A stretch of 64,000 nt of DNA from Chloroflexota bacterium (GCA_013112575.1 JABFGG010000006.1:124001-188000); one strand, 5' to 3'. Positions 1-8,976 are shown, numbered from the stretch's first letter. Numbers and translations: made by a program. Notes: a model not told the origin generated them from the letters alone.

Positions 1-118
1 GATATTCATCCACCTCATATGAGACTTTTTGCTTTAGCAAAGTAATTGTATTTTGGGGGACTCTCATAGGCGTATTTGAAGTTGAGTTTTGGCGTCACGA
101 TACACATCTAATAAGCTC

Positions 119-320
119 TCAAGATAAAAGTAACAAAATAGCAGTGCAAGTCAGCCGAATGGTTAGATGTGCTGCGGGCAAGCCGCCCTGGCCCGCGCCG
201 ATTACAACAAGATCATATTGGCTCTTGCAGGCATGTGCGATTGGGCGCGTAACATCTAATTCGTGAGCAGTTTGAATTAGGTGCAGGCCAGGGTAGATCA
301 ATGAGCTTTCACTTTGAACC
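119..320 (-). pseudogene. possible flavoprotein N-terminal fragment
   Basis: Just downstream of the methyltransferase, an open frame contains the stretch YDLVVIGAGQGGLPAA. This matches the first beta strand and the GxGxxG loop of an FAD-binding Rossmann fold. The frame ends soon after, with no further recognisable flavoprotein sequence, and the frame's own ATG lies inside the methyltransferase gene. I infer a short 5' remnant of a deleted oxidoreductase gene that may once have followed the methyltransferase. A universal-stress-protein remnant is an alternative reading, because DLVVIGA also occurs there. Confidence is low. Confidence 0.25.
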
Positions 321-323
321 AGG

Positions 324-986
324 TCAGTTAGAACTGATAATGACCTCGGAAGGCATGTTGCCAGATAAATAGTAGCGATGTGTATTTCTGAAGCCGGCGG
401 CATTTACATATGGCTCCATCAATACGGGCCGGCAGCTCCCCATCAAATAAAGCACCAGCTTACGTGGCAATACTTGATACAAGAATTCTCTGGAACTAAA
501 CGAGGATTGCATTTCTTTGCTCATATTGAGTAGCACAAGCTTTCCGCCCGGCTTGAGCACCCGGGCAAACTCCATCAGGACCTGACCCATTTCGTCAAAT
601 GGGATCAAGTCAAGCATATACCCATTGTATAGTACGTCAAAACTATCATCAGGGAAAATAAGCTCCCTGGCATCGCTTTGTTTAAGGGAGATATTTTTGT
701 ATCCTGCCTTGTTCACGTAATCTTTTGCTAGCTCCAGCATTTTCGCTGAAAGGTCGACACCATGCACTACATTGTCTCGGTGAACGCGTTTTACAAGTTC
801 TAGCAGGGTATGACCTGGGCCAGTGGCGACTTCTAGAATCTGATCAGCCAATTGTATGTCCGCCAGTTCCAGTGCACGCAAATGATATTTGAATTCTGCA
901 GGAGCAACGAACCAGCTGTATGCTCTACTGCGGCGGTCATAGGCCTTTCGCAGTTCACTACCCTCGTGGGGGATTGCATCGATCAT
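324..986 (-). CDS. class I SAM-dependent methyltransferase (UbiE/Coq5-like)
   Basis: The 220-residue protein has the class I methyltransferase fold. Motif I is ILEVATGPGHT near residue 50, an acidic HGVDLS strand end follows, SDA marks the motif II region, and FDVLYNGYMLDLI and LKPGGKLVLLNMS correspond to motifs II and III. It should transfer a methyl group from S-adenosylmethionine; the substrate cannot be read from sequence. A GTG three codons earlier (995) is possible, but GAGG lies about 8 nt before the ATG at 986, so I prefer 986. The gene is divergent from a MerR regulator, and its promoter carries the MerR operator, so it is the likely regulated target. MerR partners often respond to metals, oxidants or drugs, so a detoxifying methyl transfer is plausible but not shown. 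Confidence 0.85.
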   Translation of the reverse strand: MIDAIPHEGSELRKAYDRRSRAYSWFVAPAEFKYHLRALELADIQLADQILEVATGPGHTLLELVKRVHRDNVVHGVDLSAKMLELAKDYVNKAGYKNISLKQSDARELIFPDDSFDVLYNGYMLDLIPFDEMGQVLMEFARVLKPGGKLVLLNMSKEMQSSFSSREFLYQVLPRKLVLYLMGSCRPVLMEPYVNAAGFRNTHRYYLSGNMPSEVIISSN

Positions 987-1023
987 TTGTAACACCTCAT
1001 GTAGTTGATGATATACTCAGCAC

Positions 1024-1054
1024 AGTATAAAACTTCAAGTCAACTTTAAGTCAA
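1024..1054 (-). promoter_or_regulatory. MerR-type promoter with 19-bp spacer and operator dyad
   Basis: Reading leftward toward the methyltransferase, -35 TTGACT (1049-1054) and -10 TATACT (1024-1029) are separated by 19 bp. This over-long spacing is characteristic of MerR-family promoters, which the regulator untwists to activate. The spacer contains the dyad ACTTCAAGT-CA-ACTTTAAGT (1032-1051), whose halves are inverted repeats with two mismatched pairs. Position, spacing and dyad agree, so this is very likely the site of the adjacent MerR protein. Confidence 0.75.
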
Positions 1055-1063
1055 GAGGCAATC

Positions 1064-1438
1064 ATGAAGATTGGTGCAATCACAGAACGAACGGATATAC
1101 CTGCATCCACTATTCGCTATTACGAATCCATAGAATTGATCCCTCTTGCCAAACGCGTGAATGGTCAACGCGATTATTCAGCAGAGATTGTTCCCCTCCT
1201 AAGGCTGATTCAATTCGCCAAAGCAGTGGGCTTCAATCTGGAGGAGATCCACCAATTGCTCAATCAGAACAATGATGAAAGCTGGCGCGAGCTTGCCCTA
1301 GATAAGATCAATGCACTTAATGATTCAATAAGAGCCTATAAATTGATGCGCGAGGCATTGCAGTCCGCGATAGAGTGCAAATGTCTGGATGAGGCCCTTG
1401 TGCTAATTGGAGATGACAGTAACGGAGACCTTCAATAG
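1064..1438 (+). CDS. MerR family transcriptional regulator
   Basis: This 124-residue protein begins with the MerR winged-helix signature: MKIGAITERTDIPASTIRYYE, then a wing with NGQRDY and a second helical region LLRLIQFAKAVGFNLEEIHQLL. A dimerisation coiled coil (about residues 78-105) follows, then a short tail with ECKC near residue 107. Many metal- or redox-sensing MerR proteins have a C-x-C followed by a further Cys in this place; the further Cys is absent here, so the inducer is uncertain. GAGG precedes the ATG. The gene is divergent from a methyltransferase and its probable operator lies in the shared intergenic region, so it likely controls both directions. Confidence 0.9.
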   Translation: MKIGAITERTDIPASTIRYYESIELIPLAKRVNGQRDYSAEIVPLLRLIQFAKAVGFNLEEIHQLLNQNNDESWRELALDKINALNDSIRAYKLMREALQSAIECKCLDEALVLIGDDSNGDLQ

Positions 1439-2397
1439 TTACAAACTAGCTTCTTTGTGGTGAAGGGCTTTATTTCTCACAGGCATGGCAAAAAGCCTAC
1501 CATATCCCCTTATCCATGCAACAAAGCCACATTTAGGACAGCATCCTTTCATACTGATGACTTGTGACCCTGTTTATAAGGTCTAAATTCGGTAACTAGA
1601 ACAGCCCGCAGCTATCTCAGCCACTTCATCGGTTATTCCACGAAAGAATCACAACCCTACCTGCAACTATCGAGTTGTGGTTTTGTGTGTAGGCGATTCC
1701 ATGGTCGTGGCATCGCCTTTAAGTCTAATGTGTTGCTACATGGCAGCTACCTATGATGCATTTGTCAAATCAGCGGAAGTATGCGTATAGCCGATTTGCA
1801 TAACAATCAGTTGACAATTAGTTTGATAGCAATGGGAATAAAAAAATTTTAGCGATGTTTGAAGTGCTTAAGAAACCCGAATGTGGCGAGTTGCATGATA
1901 AATACTTGCACATTTAGAATTGCATTTTTGTTGAGGGCTATTCAGATGTTTGTCACAAGCAATAAGAACTAGTTCATCTGCAAAGCTTACAATCTATGAA
2001 TAAATCATTCTTTTTTCATTCTTAAAAAGGGAGAAGGAGGGATTTACTGAGAAGAAAAGACTTGCTATCTTATTGCGCACGTTAAGTACATTGGCCTCAC
2101 AAATTGGAAGTCGACTTGTCCATCAATAACCTGGAAGAATATGCTCATTCTGGGATTTCGGTTCAGAGCAATTGTTCAACAAACTTGCTAAGGACGGTAG
2201 TGGAAATTGTCCACAGCTTCAGATGGATAATAGCTGATTGGATGCCAGACCACACCTGGGCTGCTCGTGAAAACTATCATAAGAACTCCATCACTACAGA
2301 CTAGGATTTTGAAGCACCTAGGTGATTTATTTCACCTAGAGGGTCCATCCAATAATTAATATATCTACGAGAAAAACTCAGCGAGTTAATAAATTCA
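1439..2397. other. long non-coding stretch
   Basis: I see no supportable gene in this 959-bp stretch. A strong ribosome-binding-like purine run (GGAGAAGGAGG, about 2030-2040) is followed only by short open frames, and a 66-codon frame with a TTG start at 2104 has no good start signal. At 1511-1528 the reverse strand reads GGCTTTGTTGCATGGATA, which resembles the terminal sequences of some insertion sequences; a near copy occurs at 23027-23045. The region may hold decayed mobile DNA. Confidence 0.4.
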
Positions 2398-3042
2398 ATG
2401 GAAAGCATAATGCGCTTCATGCTAGTTGATGATGAACCAGTTTTTCAAGTCGGACTACGGGAAGTACTTTGTGGACTTCGGATTCCTCATGAATTTCAGG
2501 AATACAAGCAATTACCCATTCCTCTCACGCGAGAAGCTACATATCAAGTTGATGTGCTGCTCTATAGTGTGGGTAAATCCTGTCACAAGCATACCCCTTT
2601 GCTAAACCAATTCCGGAAGTATAACCAAAGTATAAAAATTATTCTCTTATCCACTTCCCCTAGTAGAACACAGCTGAAGGCAGCATCAGAGTTCGGCGTT
2701 CACGGATACATTTCCAAAAACGCTTCAGTTGATGCGTTTTTGGATCTGGTCGCGCGAGTACTAACAGTGGATACAATTATCACATCAATCCCCAATCTCA
2801 CCGAGTTAGAAGAAGCTGGTCTGGTTCATTTGAGAGCTGACGAAAATACTGTGAAACTGACCCAAAATGAAGTATCCATATTGCATGCTATTGCTGAGGG
2901 TGCAAGAACGGACGAAATTGCTAAGAAACATCATTGGAGCTATTCCAAAACAAAAAAGTGCATACAACAAGTCCTCCAAAAGATGCAAGCCCCTTCAAGA
3001 CCTTTGGCAGTGGTCAAGGCACTTCACCAGGGAATCATTTAG
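2398..3042 (+). CDS. atypical response regulator (REC-like + LuxR/GerE HTH)
   Basis: Residues 5-125 follow the receiver-domain pattern: acidic pair in MLVDDEP, a conserved LLSTS strand end, and Lys in GVHGYISKNAS. The usual phospho-acceptor position, expected in VDVLLYSVG, holds Ser instead of Asp. Residues about 150-210 form a LuxR/GerE-type helix-turn-helix (LTQNEVSILHAIAEGARTDE, then YSKTKKCIQQVL). The protein is therefore a NarL-like regulator that probably cannot be phosphorylated in the normal way. No histidine kinase lies beside it. GGAAAG (2400-2405) favours the second ATG (2410) over the first. It stands alone 120 bp before a lipoprotein gene on the same strand and may control it. 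Confidence 0.75.
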   Translation: MESIMRFMLVDDEPVFQVGLREVLCGLRIPHEFQEYKQLPIPLTREATYQVDVLLYSVGKSCHKHTPLLNQFRKYNQSIKIILLSTSPSRTQLKAASEFGVHGYISKNASVDAFLDLVARVLTVDTIITSIPNLTELEEAGLVHLRADENTVKLTQNEVSILHAIAEGARTDEIAKKHHWSYSKTKKCIQQVLQKMQAPSRPLAVVKALHQGII

Positions 3043-3163
3043 CTCTATTGCGATGATACAGATTGCTTTTGTGTTTTTCTAACTGTTTTTATTACTGCAA
3101 CTATTTACCCTGATCTAGGACTAGAGCAAACCATAAATATTTCTATACATCAAGGAGTTCATC

Positions 3164-4237
3164 GTGAAAAAAACCAAATATGCTGTAGTGATTCTTTTGG
3201 CCACCTACCTTACGGCATGTGGGCCTTCCGCCGAAGAGATCAAGTCCATGACGGAGGCTGCGTACACCGACACGCCTATGCCGACCTCAACTCCTGAGCC
3301 GACGCCCACGCCTACTCCCATCCCATATGATCTGACCGTGAGTGTGCAGAATGTGGAGGGCAATGCCATCCCTGGGGCGACCATCATGTTCCCACAATCT
3401 GGTGTTGATCAGCCAATAACTGGTGATGAAGAGGGGCAGTTCTTCTGGAATAACCTCGAGGGGCCTGAGGTTTCGCTCATGGTTAGCGCGCAGGGATATG
3501 AGCCTGCAGAGAGCAGCGAATCAATTGAACGAGGAGCGAATGAGATGGTAGTAGCCCTTGAACGTGACCCTTACGGTTTATTGCCGGACCAAGCATGTAA
3601 TCCTGATGAGAGTCTATTTGCTGTGTATGATTTCGAGAATCACACCGCGGTAGGTTGGCAGGAGATCGAATTTGGGGCACAGGGCTGGACTTTTGTCCCT
3701 GACCCAGAAGCAGAGGAAAACGCGGTTGTTCAATTACAAGGTTCTCCCGGAACAGAATTGGGGACGTTTCGAGGAGACCTGCCAGGCAACTATGCAATGC
3801 GCTTCCGTTTCCTGGCAGAAACGGCATTAGGATTGAGCATTTCTATTAGCCAGGTTGGGAACGAGCAAGGCGAATCTTTCTATCAGATCATATTGAGCCC
3901 GCCGGGGTCTGAAAATCCGCCAGAACTGCGGCGCGTCGAAATTCCGGTATCTAACATTCCGGTGCGAAACCTTTCAAGCTTCCAGACCGGTACCTGGAAC
4001 ACGCTGGAAGTAAGCCGCTATCAGGATACTCTAGAAATCTGGTTGAACAGCAATCTCGTAGCAAATTACCAGGATCCAATGCCTTTGGAATCCTCAGGCA
4101 TTGGGGGTATAAGCATATTTCCGTACTCTGACCCCAGCACCGTGCTTTTTGATGATATGTCGATCTGCGAATTGAGCGCGCCATTTGCACCTCTCCAAGG
4201 GCCTGAAGAAAGTGAAGAAGAGGCCCAAGATGGATAG
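3164..4237 (+). CDS. lipoprotein with carboxypeptidase-regulatory-like and LamG-like domains
   Basis: The GTG start has AAGGAG 6 nt upstream. Residues 1-19 are a lipoprotein signal ending in the lipobox LTAC, so the mature protein starts with lipidated Cys. A Thr/Pro-rich linker (about residues 35-53) is followed by a small beta-sandwich of the carboxypeptidase regulatory-like type (DLTVSVQNVEGNAIPGATI, to about residue 130). The rest, from about residue 150, looks like a concanavalin A/LamG-type sandwich (AVYDFENHTAVGWQ and later TWNTLEVSRYQDTLEIWLN). Such domains usually bind carbohydrate or protein at the cell surface; no catalytic motif is visible. The acidic Gln/Glu-rich tail ends in EEAQDG. 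Neighbours on the same strand are other lipoproteins. Confidence 0.75.
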   Translation: MKKTKYAVVILLATYLTACGPSAEEIKSMTEAAYTDTPMPTSTPEPTPTPTPIPYDLTVSVQNVEGNAIPGATIMFPQSGVDQPITGDEEGQFFWNNLEGPEVSLMVSAQGYEPAESSESIERGANEMVVALERDPYGLLPDQACNPDESLFAVYDFENHTAVGWQEIEFGAQGWTFVPDPEAEENAVVQLQGSPGTELGTFRGDLPGNYAMRFRFLAETALGLSISISQVGNEQGESFYQIILSPPGSENPPELRRVEIPVSNIPVRNLSSFQTGTWNTLEVSRYQDTLEIWLNSNLVANYQDPMPLESSGIGGISIFPYSDPSTVLFDDMSICELSAPFAPLQGPEESEEEAQDG

Positions 4238-4373
4238 AAGGTGCATTAAAAATCATTGGCTTCTTAAATAGAGCGGCGTATCGTGCTGGCTATTCTCAAT
4301 ACACGGTTTACTGGCTCGAACTGCACATGCTAACAATGCTGTAGCAAAAGATAAACAGCAAGTTCTAAATATT

Positions 4374-4598
4374 ATGAATATCGTATTCTCAATGAAATCA
4401 TTTGTCGGTGATGTTGACGCGACCAACCGGGAACTCTCAACGGAGGATTTAAAAGAATTCTTTGGTATCTTTTTGGCTTACAAACGCCAAGTCAATGAAA
4501 TGAATGAGCAGGTTATTATGATTGGTAACTCACTAAGTGAAGCGTTGGAGAAAGAGGGTATTACGCTAAGCGATCTGCCCGATTCGACACAAGAATAA
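4374..4598 (+). CDS. small hypothetical protein
   Basis: A 74-residue, mostly alpha-helical, charged protein without signal peptide or membrane segment. The middle (residues 24-60, with LKEFFGIFLAYKRQVNEMNE) could form an amphipathic helix or short coiled coil. I do not recognise a family. A second ATG at 4392 could be the true start, since no clear ribosome-binding site precedes 4374. It sits between two lipoprotein genes on the same strand, with 136 bp before and 58 bp after it, so co-transcription with the downstream gene is possible. Confidence 0.5.
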   Translation: MNIVFSMKSFVGDVDATNRELSTEDLKEFFGIFLAYKRQVNEMNEQVIMIGNSLSEALEKEGITLSDLPDSTQE

Positions 4599-4656
4599 TC
4601 TCTTCCAAATATATAAGTAAAGATACACTATTGAATACTGCTTCTAGGAGCCCTAC

Positions 4657-6075
4657 ATGAATGCCAGCAATCAGTATCCTCCATTCCATTTGCAATTAGT
4701 TCTCGCACTATTGCTGTTCGTAGCATCCTGTGGCCCACAAAACAACTCCGAGTCTCCATCAAGTGATGCAAACCCAACTGGGACTTCTACACTTGGTCCA
4801 GCACAAGAAAATACAAATGAGAATACTCCCCTGGCCATTACACTGGCTGAAGTCGAATGGCAAAATGCGTCTACAAGTACTTGTACCGGAATTCCACAAG
4901 CGACTCTAAATCTTTGTATTAGCAACCCTGGAAGCGAAAACATGGAATTAAGCTCACTTCATTTTGTAATTCCAATATTCTCGTCATTACGCAATAATTC
5001 AGGTCTTTCCGAGAAGGGCATCATAATTGTCGATGGCATGCCCGGGGTTGGTGCCCTTAGCGAACTTGCTGAAAAGGGCATCATCATTGTCGATGGCAGG
5101 CCTAGTGTTGATGCCTTGAGCGAACTTGCTGAAAGGGGCATCATCATTGTCGATGGCATGCCCAGCGATGAAGTAATGTCCGATCTGGTAGCTAAAGGGA
5201 TCATCATTGTCGATGGCAGGCCAGCAAATTCTGATGTTTCAAATAAAGGCATCATCATTGTTGATGGTCTGCCCAGCGATGAGGTCGTTTCTGATCTAGC
5301 AGCCAAGGGCATCATTATTGTCGATGGCATGCCCGGCGTTGATGCCTTGAGCGATCTAGCTGAGAAGGGCATCATCATTGTCGATGGTATGCCCAGCGAC
5401 GAAGTTATTTCCGATCTGGTAGCCAATGGCATCATCATTGTCGATGGCAGGCCAGCAAATTCTGATGTTTCAAATAAAGGCATCATTATTGTTGATGGCA
5501 TGCCCGGCGTTGAAGCCTTGAGTGATCTAGCTGAAAAGGGCATCATCATTGTCGATGGCATGCCCAGTGGATTTGAATTCGGTCAGGGAATGATGTCTAT
5601 GTTGGGGGATGCTGGGTTTGGTGGAGGAAGCTTCCTATTTGGAGCATTGAATTTGTCAAGCTTCGGATTTCCAGCCTCGCTGAATCCTGGTTTTGAAGCC
5701 TGCCAGATGGTCGATCTGGGAGTAATCGCGCAACTTGTTTCAATAAACTCAGATCCTCAATTCGAAACGGAGATGAGGAGCATGAATTTGAAAGGAGCAA
5801 GTTCTTTGAGAATCTCTTTACCTGGAGTAGATGGCGATGATGTCTCCTCAATACCAGTTTTTGCTGGGGTCTCTTCTCCACCAATTGTGTGCACCTCAAC
5901 CCCAACGCCCACCGCAACGCTACCCCCTACCTCTACAGCAACATTGGCTCCACTCTGGACTCTAACGCCAACGCCTACTGAAAAACCAGAACGGGATGAT
6001 GGTGGCGGTGGCGACAGTGGTGGAAGTGGCGGCACCTGTCTCAATGCTTTGGGGCTCCCAGTTCCCTGCCCTTAA
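4657..6075 (+). CDS. lipoprotein with ten GIIIVDG repeats
   Basis: TAGGAG precedes the ATG. The signal peptide ends in the lipobox VASC (about residue 25). After a low-complexity linker and a short sandwich-like part, residues 120-303 hold ten copies of a K/R/N-GIIIVDG-x-P unit of about 20 residues. A Gly/Phe-rich section, a second compact region, a Thr/Pro linker (PTPTATLPPTST), a Gly/Ser run, and a final tail CLNALGLPVPCP follow. The repeats are hydrophobic and regular, so they may stack as a beta solenoid or form surface adhesion or aggregation units. I know no family with this repeat. The tail resembles those of other lipoproteins in the window. Confidence 0.75.
   Translation: MNASNQYPPFHLQLVLALLLFVASCGPQNNSESPSSDANPTGTSTLGPAQENTNENTPLAITLAEVEWQNASTSTCTGIPQATLNLCISNPGSENMELSSLHFVIPIFSSLRNNSGLSEKGIIIVDGMPGVGALSELAEKGIIIVDGRPSVDALSELAERGIIIVDGMPSDEVMSDLVAKGIIIVDGRPANSDVSNKGIIIVDGLPSDEVVSDLAAKGIIIVDGMPGVDALSDLAEKGIIIVDGMPSDEVISDLVANGIIIVDGRPANSDVSNKGIIIVDGMPGVEALSDLAEKGIIIVDGMPSGFEFGQGMMSMLGDAGFGGGSFLFGALNLSSFGFPASLNPGFEACQMVDLGVIAQLVSINSDPQFETEMRSMNLKGASSLRISLPGVDGDDVSSIPVFAGVSSPPIVCTSTPTPTATLPPTSTATLAPLWTLTPTPTEKPERDDGGGGDSGGSGGTCLNALGLPVPCP
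5014..5568 (+). repeat. tandem 60-bp/51-bp coding repeats (GIIIVDG units)
   Basis: Ten tandem units encode GIIIVDG followed by M, R or L, Pro, and a variable 7-10 residue spacer. Three spacer types occur: A (GVDALSDLAE-like), B (SDEVxSDLxA) and the shorter C (ANSDVSN). Their order is A A B C B A B C A, then a final partial unit, so an A-B-C block seems to be repeated as a larger unit. The DNA core GGCATCATCATTGTCGATGG is nearly invariant, which points to recent expansion or gene conversion. Confidence 0.9.
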
Positions 6076-6414
6076 CCTTCTGATAATTTACTGAAGGGCA
6101 GTCATACTTAATAACTCCATTATTTGGTTTATCTATATATTCTGACAATGCAGTTTCGATTTTGGTAACGTGGAAGCGTCAAAAACCCAAAGGATTTTGA
6201 CACAAGCAATTAATTAACCCAAGTTACTAGTACATTTGTTCAACGAGCTTCAAAGCTCTTCTCTTGAAGAATCTAGAATTCTTGCTGTGAAAACTGAGCC
6301 ATCTTGGTGAACCCCCTGGACATAAACGATTGAATCTTCACAAATGATAACAAAACCAATAATCATATGTTGAATAAATGGCAATAGAAACAAAAAATGA
6401 AACTTAGAGGACCA
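6076..6414. other. intergenic region without clear gene
   Basis: No supported gene. A reverse-strand open frame (6250-6444) ends with a plausible protein-like stretch, VYVQGVHQDGSVFTARIL, but overlaps the next gene and has no start signal; it may be a remnant. AT-rich segments around 6110-6170 and 6330-6400 could hold the promoter of the downstream lipoprotein gene. I cannot place -35 and -10 boxes with confidence. Confidence 0.3.
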
Positions 6415-8949
6415 ATGACTGCTAACAAAAACACCCCTAATCATCTTGGTTTGTTTCTATTTGTTTTGCTTCTGTCTAGTTGTAATTTGCCAGCTAGTAT
6501 GATGCCAGCGAGCGGCTCAACGATGCTGCTAGAATCAGGGGGCTATCTACGCAGTCCAGAAGGCCTGGAACTCGGTGCCCCAGCAAACAGCCTCTCAACG
6601 GAGAGTATGCCAATTGAACTTGCCACCGCAAGCAATTATGAAGCCCCTTTTCCAGCTTTCCTGGAACCGGTCGGAAATTTGTACTCGATAGCTGTTCAGG
6701 ATCGGGTGAATACTACGATCGATAAACCGTTGCTGCTTGGCTTACCCATTCCACCGAATGAAGATCCCGAAGGATTGTTAATTGCCGTTCAGATCAGCCT
6801 CAATGAGTTTCTCATTGAAGAAGATCCACAAACTGACCCCCAGAGCCAATTTGTATGGCAGGTCGTGTCCGGCTTCTATGATGAGGATCATCAACGATAT
6901 CTCACCACCCTGGGCAGCATTCCGGCCAGCGGCTATAAGCTCGCACTTGTAAGAGAACTTGCCAGTACCGTGAGCAACTTTCAGGTCCCCGGTATGCCCG
7001 CTGCCCCGTTCAAAACCAACCCGACAGGGCATTCTGCTCAGGATGCACACTCAGAGCATTTCACCCTCCTTTGTGTAGGCTTTGAAGCTACGCCGAGCGA
7101 CTGTTCTGGAGGGTCCTTGACTTCCATCCTGGATGCCCTGGAAGAAACCTACGCGCTATTTGTCACCGGCCAGGGATTTCAGGAACCATATATTCGGCGC
7201 CAGATCATTTCAGGGGAGTTAGGTGAAGAGCAGGTATCTGCTATGGTGGGACCTTATGAGGTCCAGATCCATAACCCTGCTACCCTCACAGCGGATGAAA
7301 CCGTATGCAATGGGTCAATCAGGGGTTACTACGGAAGATTTTTGCAGCTAATTGTATTGTGCGGAGAAAATGCCAATATTGTTTCCAATATTGCACGTAG
7401 CAAAGACTTGCCGCATGAGTTCTTCCACGCTATCCAATTCGCATACCCAGGGATAGAAGCTCTCTTTAGTCGCGATACCATTGAAGCCAGTGCTGTAGTT
7501 GCCGAGCAGGCTGCTCTGGGGATATTGCGCGATAATGAGCGTTCGTTCCATATGATCGACGTTCCTCTGGCTCGTCAGAATGTTGCTCTGGGCGACCCTA
7601 CTTCCTATCAACAACAAGATTTTTTCGTTTATCTGGGCCTCCGCTCAGGTCTGAATTTTCACGATCTGATGGAGCCGATCTTAGAAGCGGGGACCCAAAG
7701 GGGGGCTTTGGATCAAGCCTTGCGGTCGCAAGCGGCAGCGTATGGCGATCCGTTCTTTTCTCTCAAAGTAGCTTTCTGGGATTTCCTCAAGGATTACACT
7801 TTTGAGCACCAATATCCACTCCCCAACCATCCGTCCAGTATACCCTTGCCCGGCTGTGCAGCTCATATGGGAAAGTATATGCCCCAGCTTCTTACGGTTG
7901 AGGATCCCCGCCGCCTGGAAATCACTGAGATGATCATGCAGGTCCCGGCAATGGCCGGCGCGATGGTGCAAATCGATGTCAGAGATGCATCAACGGGCTG
8001 GACCTATGGGCTAGAAATTGATCTGGGCTCCTCTTCGAGCGAATTTCAACACAAAATCTATCCCATCACACGACAAACTGCTGGGAATTTTTGTGATGGC
8101 GCTATAGAAAATGAAGCTCACTTCGAGCGCACAATTGTGGGAGATGCAGATCCACTGGAACAAATATTTATACTTTACGGCAATACCGATTTTCAGGATC
8201 TTGTTGTAGCGACTACCGAACTTCGCACCCATAGCATTGAGATCATCAGCCACTTAGATGGGGACCAGGTCGCTGCGGATGAACTGGTCGAGTTACGTGC
8301 TGATCATTATGTTGTCAATTATGATGAGGATCCGGGATTTAAAGTTATTTGGCGCTTGGGAGGCCCTGAAGGCGAGTTGATTGGCGAAGAAAACATAATT
8401 GCGTACTCCTTTCCAGCAGGTGAGCATTTCGTCTATGTGGAATACGGCCTCGCATCTGCCTGGATCAACCTGTCATCAATCTCAACTGATCTGCAACCAG
8501 TTATTCCAACACGGACACCAATTCCTGAGGATTTAGAAACTATCACTCCAGACGCCGAAGGACCAATCGAGATAGTCACAACCACTCTTACTCCCACTTT
8601 TACAGCCGTTCCTGAGCCGGGCGGTTTGCTGGGATCCATAATCAAGGATATCAATGGCAACGGGGCTACCGACGGAGCAGATGATGGGATTGCAGGCGTA
8701 GATGTACATTTAACTCGCGGAAGCAACTGTGCAGTTCCTGGGCAGGAGGCTAGCACAATAACGAATGCTCAAGGTTTATTCGCATTTACTGGTTTGGAGA
8801 CAGGAACCTATTGTGTCACCATAGACTACAGTACTCTCCCCAACATTGGCGGTTCCTGGGTCGCTGTTAATCAAGACAATTACGTATTCACAGTTGAATC
8901 AGGCCTGACTGGCACATTCGTCATTTTCCTGCAGCCAGTGGTTACATAG
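6415..8949 (+). CDS. secreted lipoprotein with HExxH metalloprotease motif and SdrD-B-like domain
   Basis: I chose the ATG at 6415 because AGAGGA (6406-6411) lies before it; an ATG at 6397 lacks such a site. The signal ends in LLSSC (about residue 23). A central region contains LPHEFFHAIQF (first His about residue 334), the HExxH zinc-binding signature, with EASAVVAEQAA about 25 residues later as candidate third ligand, as in gluzincins. The last ~95 residues, after a Thr/Pro linker, form an SdrD_B/CNA-B-like sandwich with DINGNGATDGADDGIAG, a likely Ca-binding loop. It is probably a surface metalloprotease or pseudoprotease. An IS element begins exactly at its TAG stop. Confidence 0.75.
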   Translation: MTANKNTPNHLGLFLFVLLLSSCNLPASMMPASGSTMLLESGGYLRSPEGLELGAPANSLSTESMPIELATASNYEAPFPAFLEPVGNLYSIAVQDRVNTTIDKPLLLGLPIPPNEDPEGLLIAVQISLNEFLIEEDPQTDPQSQFVWQVVSGFYDEDHQRYLTTLGSIPASGYKLALVRELASTVSNFQVPGMPAAPFKTNPTGHSAQDAHSEHFTLLCVGFEATPSDCSGGSLTSILDALEETYALFVTGQGFQEPYIRRQIISGELGEEQVSAMVGPYEVQIHNPATLTADETVCNGSIRGYYGRFLQLIVLCGENANIVSNIARSKDLPHEFFHAIQFAYPGIEALFSRDTIEASAVVAEQAALGILRDNERSFHMIDVPLARQNVALGDPTSYQQQDFFVYLGLRSGLNFHDLMEPILEAGTQRGALDQALRSQAAAYGDPFFSLKVAFWDFLKDYTFEHQYPLPNHPSSIPLPGCAAHMGKYMPQLLTVEDPRRLEITEMIMQVPAMAGAMVQIDVRDASTGWTYGLEIDLGSSSSEFQHKIYPITRQTAGNFCDGAIENEAHFERTIVGDADPLEQIFILYGNTDFQDLVVATTELRTHSIEIISHLDGDQVAADELVELRADHYVVNYDEDPGFKVIWRLGGPEGELIGEENIIAYSFPAGEHFVYVEYGLASAWINLSSISTDLQPVIPTRTPIPEDLETITPDAEGPIEIVTTTLTPTFTAVPEPGGLLGSIIKDINGNGATDGADDGIAGVDVHLTRGSNCAVPGQEASTITNAQGLFAFTGLETGTYCVTIDYSTLPNIGGSWVAVNQDNYVFTVESGLTGTFVIFLQPVVT

Positions 8950-8956
8950 TGAACTA

Positions 8957-8976
8957 CCAACTACTTTAGTAGTTGG
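8957..8976. repeat. IS605 right-end hairpin (decayed copy)
   Basis: CCAACTACT-TT-AGTAGTTGG is a perfect 9-bp stem with a 2-nt loop, just inside the right end. The second IS copy carries the same structure with one mismatch. In this family such subterminal hairpins are bound by the TnpA transposase, and the region also encodes the 3' part of the TnpB guide RNA. Confidence 0.75.

Noticed and set aside
2104-2304. 66-codon open frame with TTG start
   Set aside because: No ribosome-binding site near the start, no recognisable pattern, and located in a long gene-poor stretch.
4959-5561. 200-codon reverse frame with MPSTMMMP repeats
   Set aside because: It is the antisense shadow of the GIIIVDG repeats; it has no ribosome-binding site and the forward gene has a clear signal peptide.
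4657-6075. Repeats considered as a CRISPR array
   Set aside because: Units are in frame, tandem without unique spacers of fixed length, and encode a conserved peptide in an exported protein.
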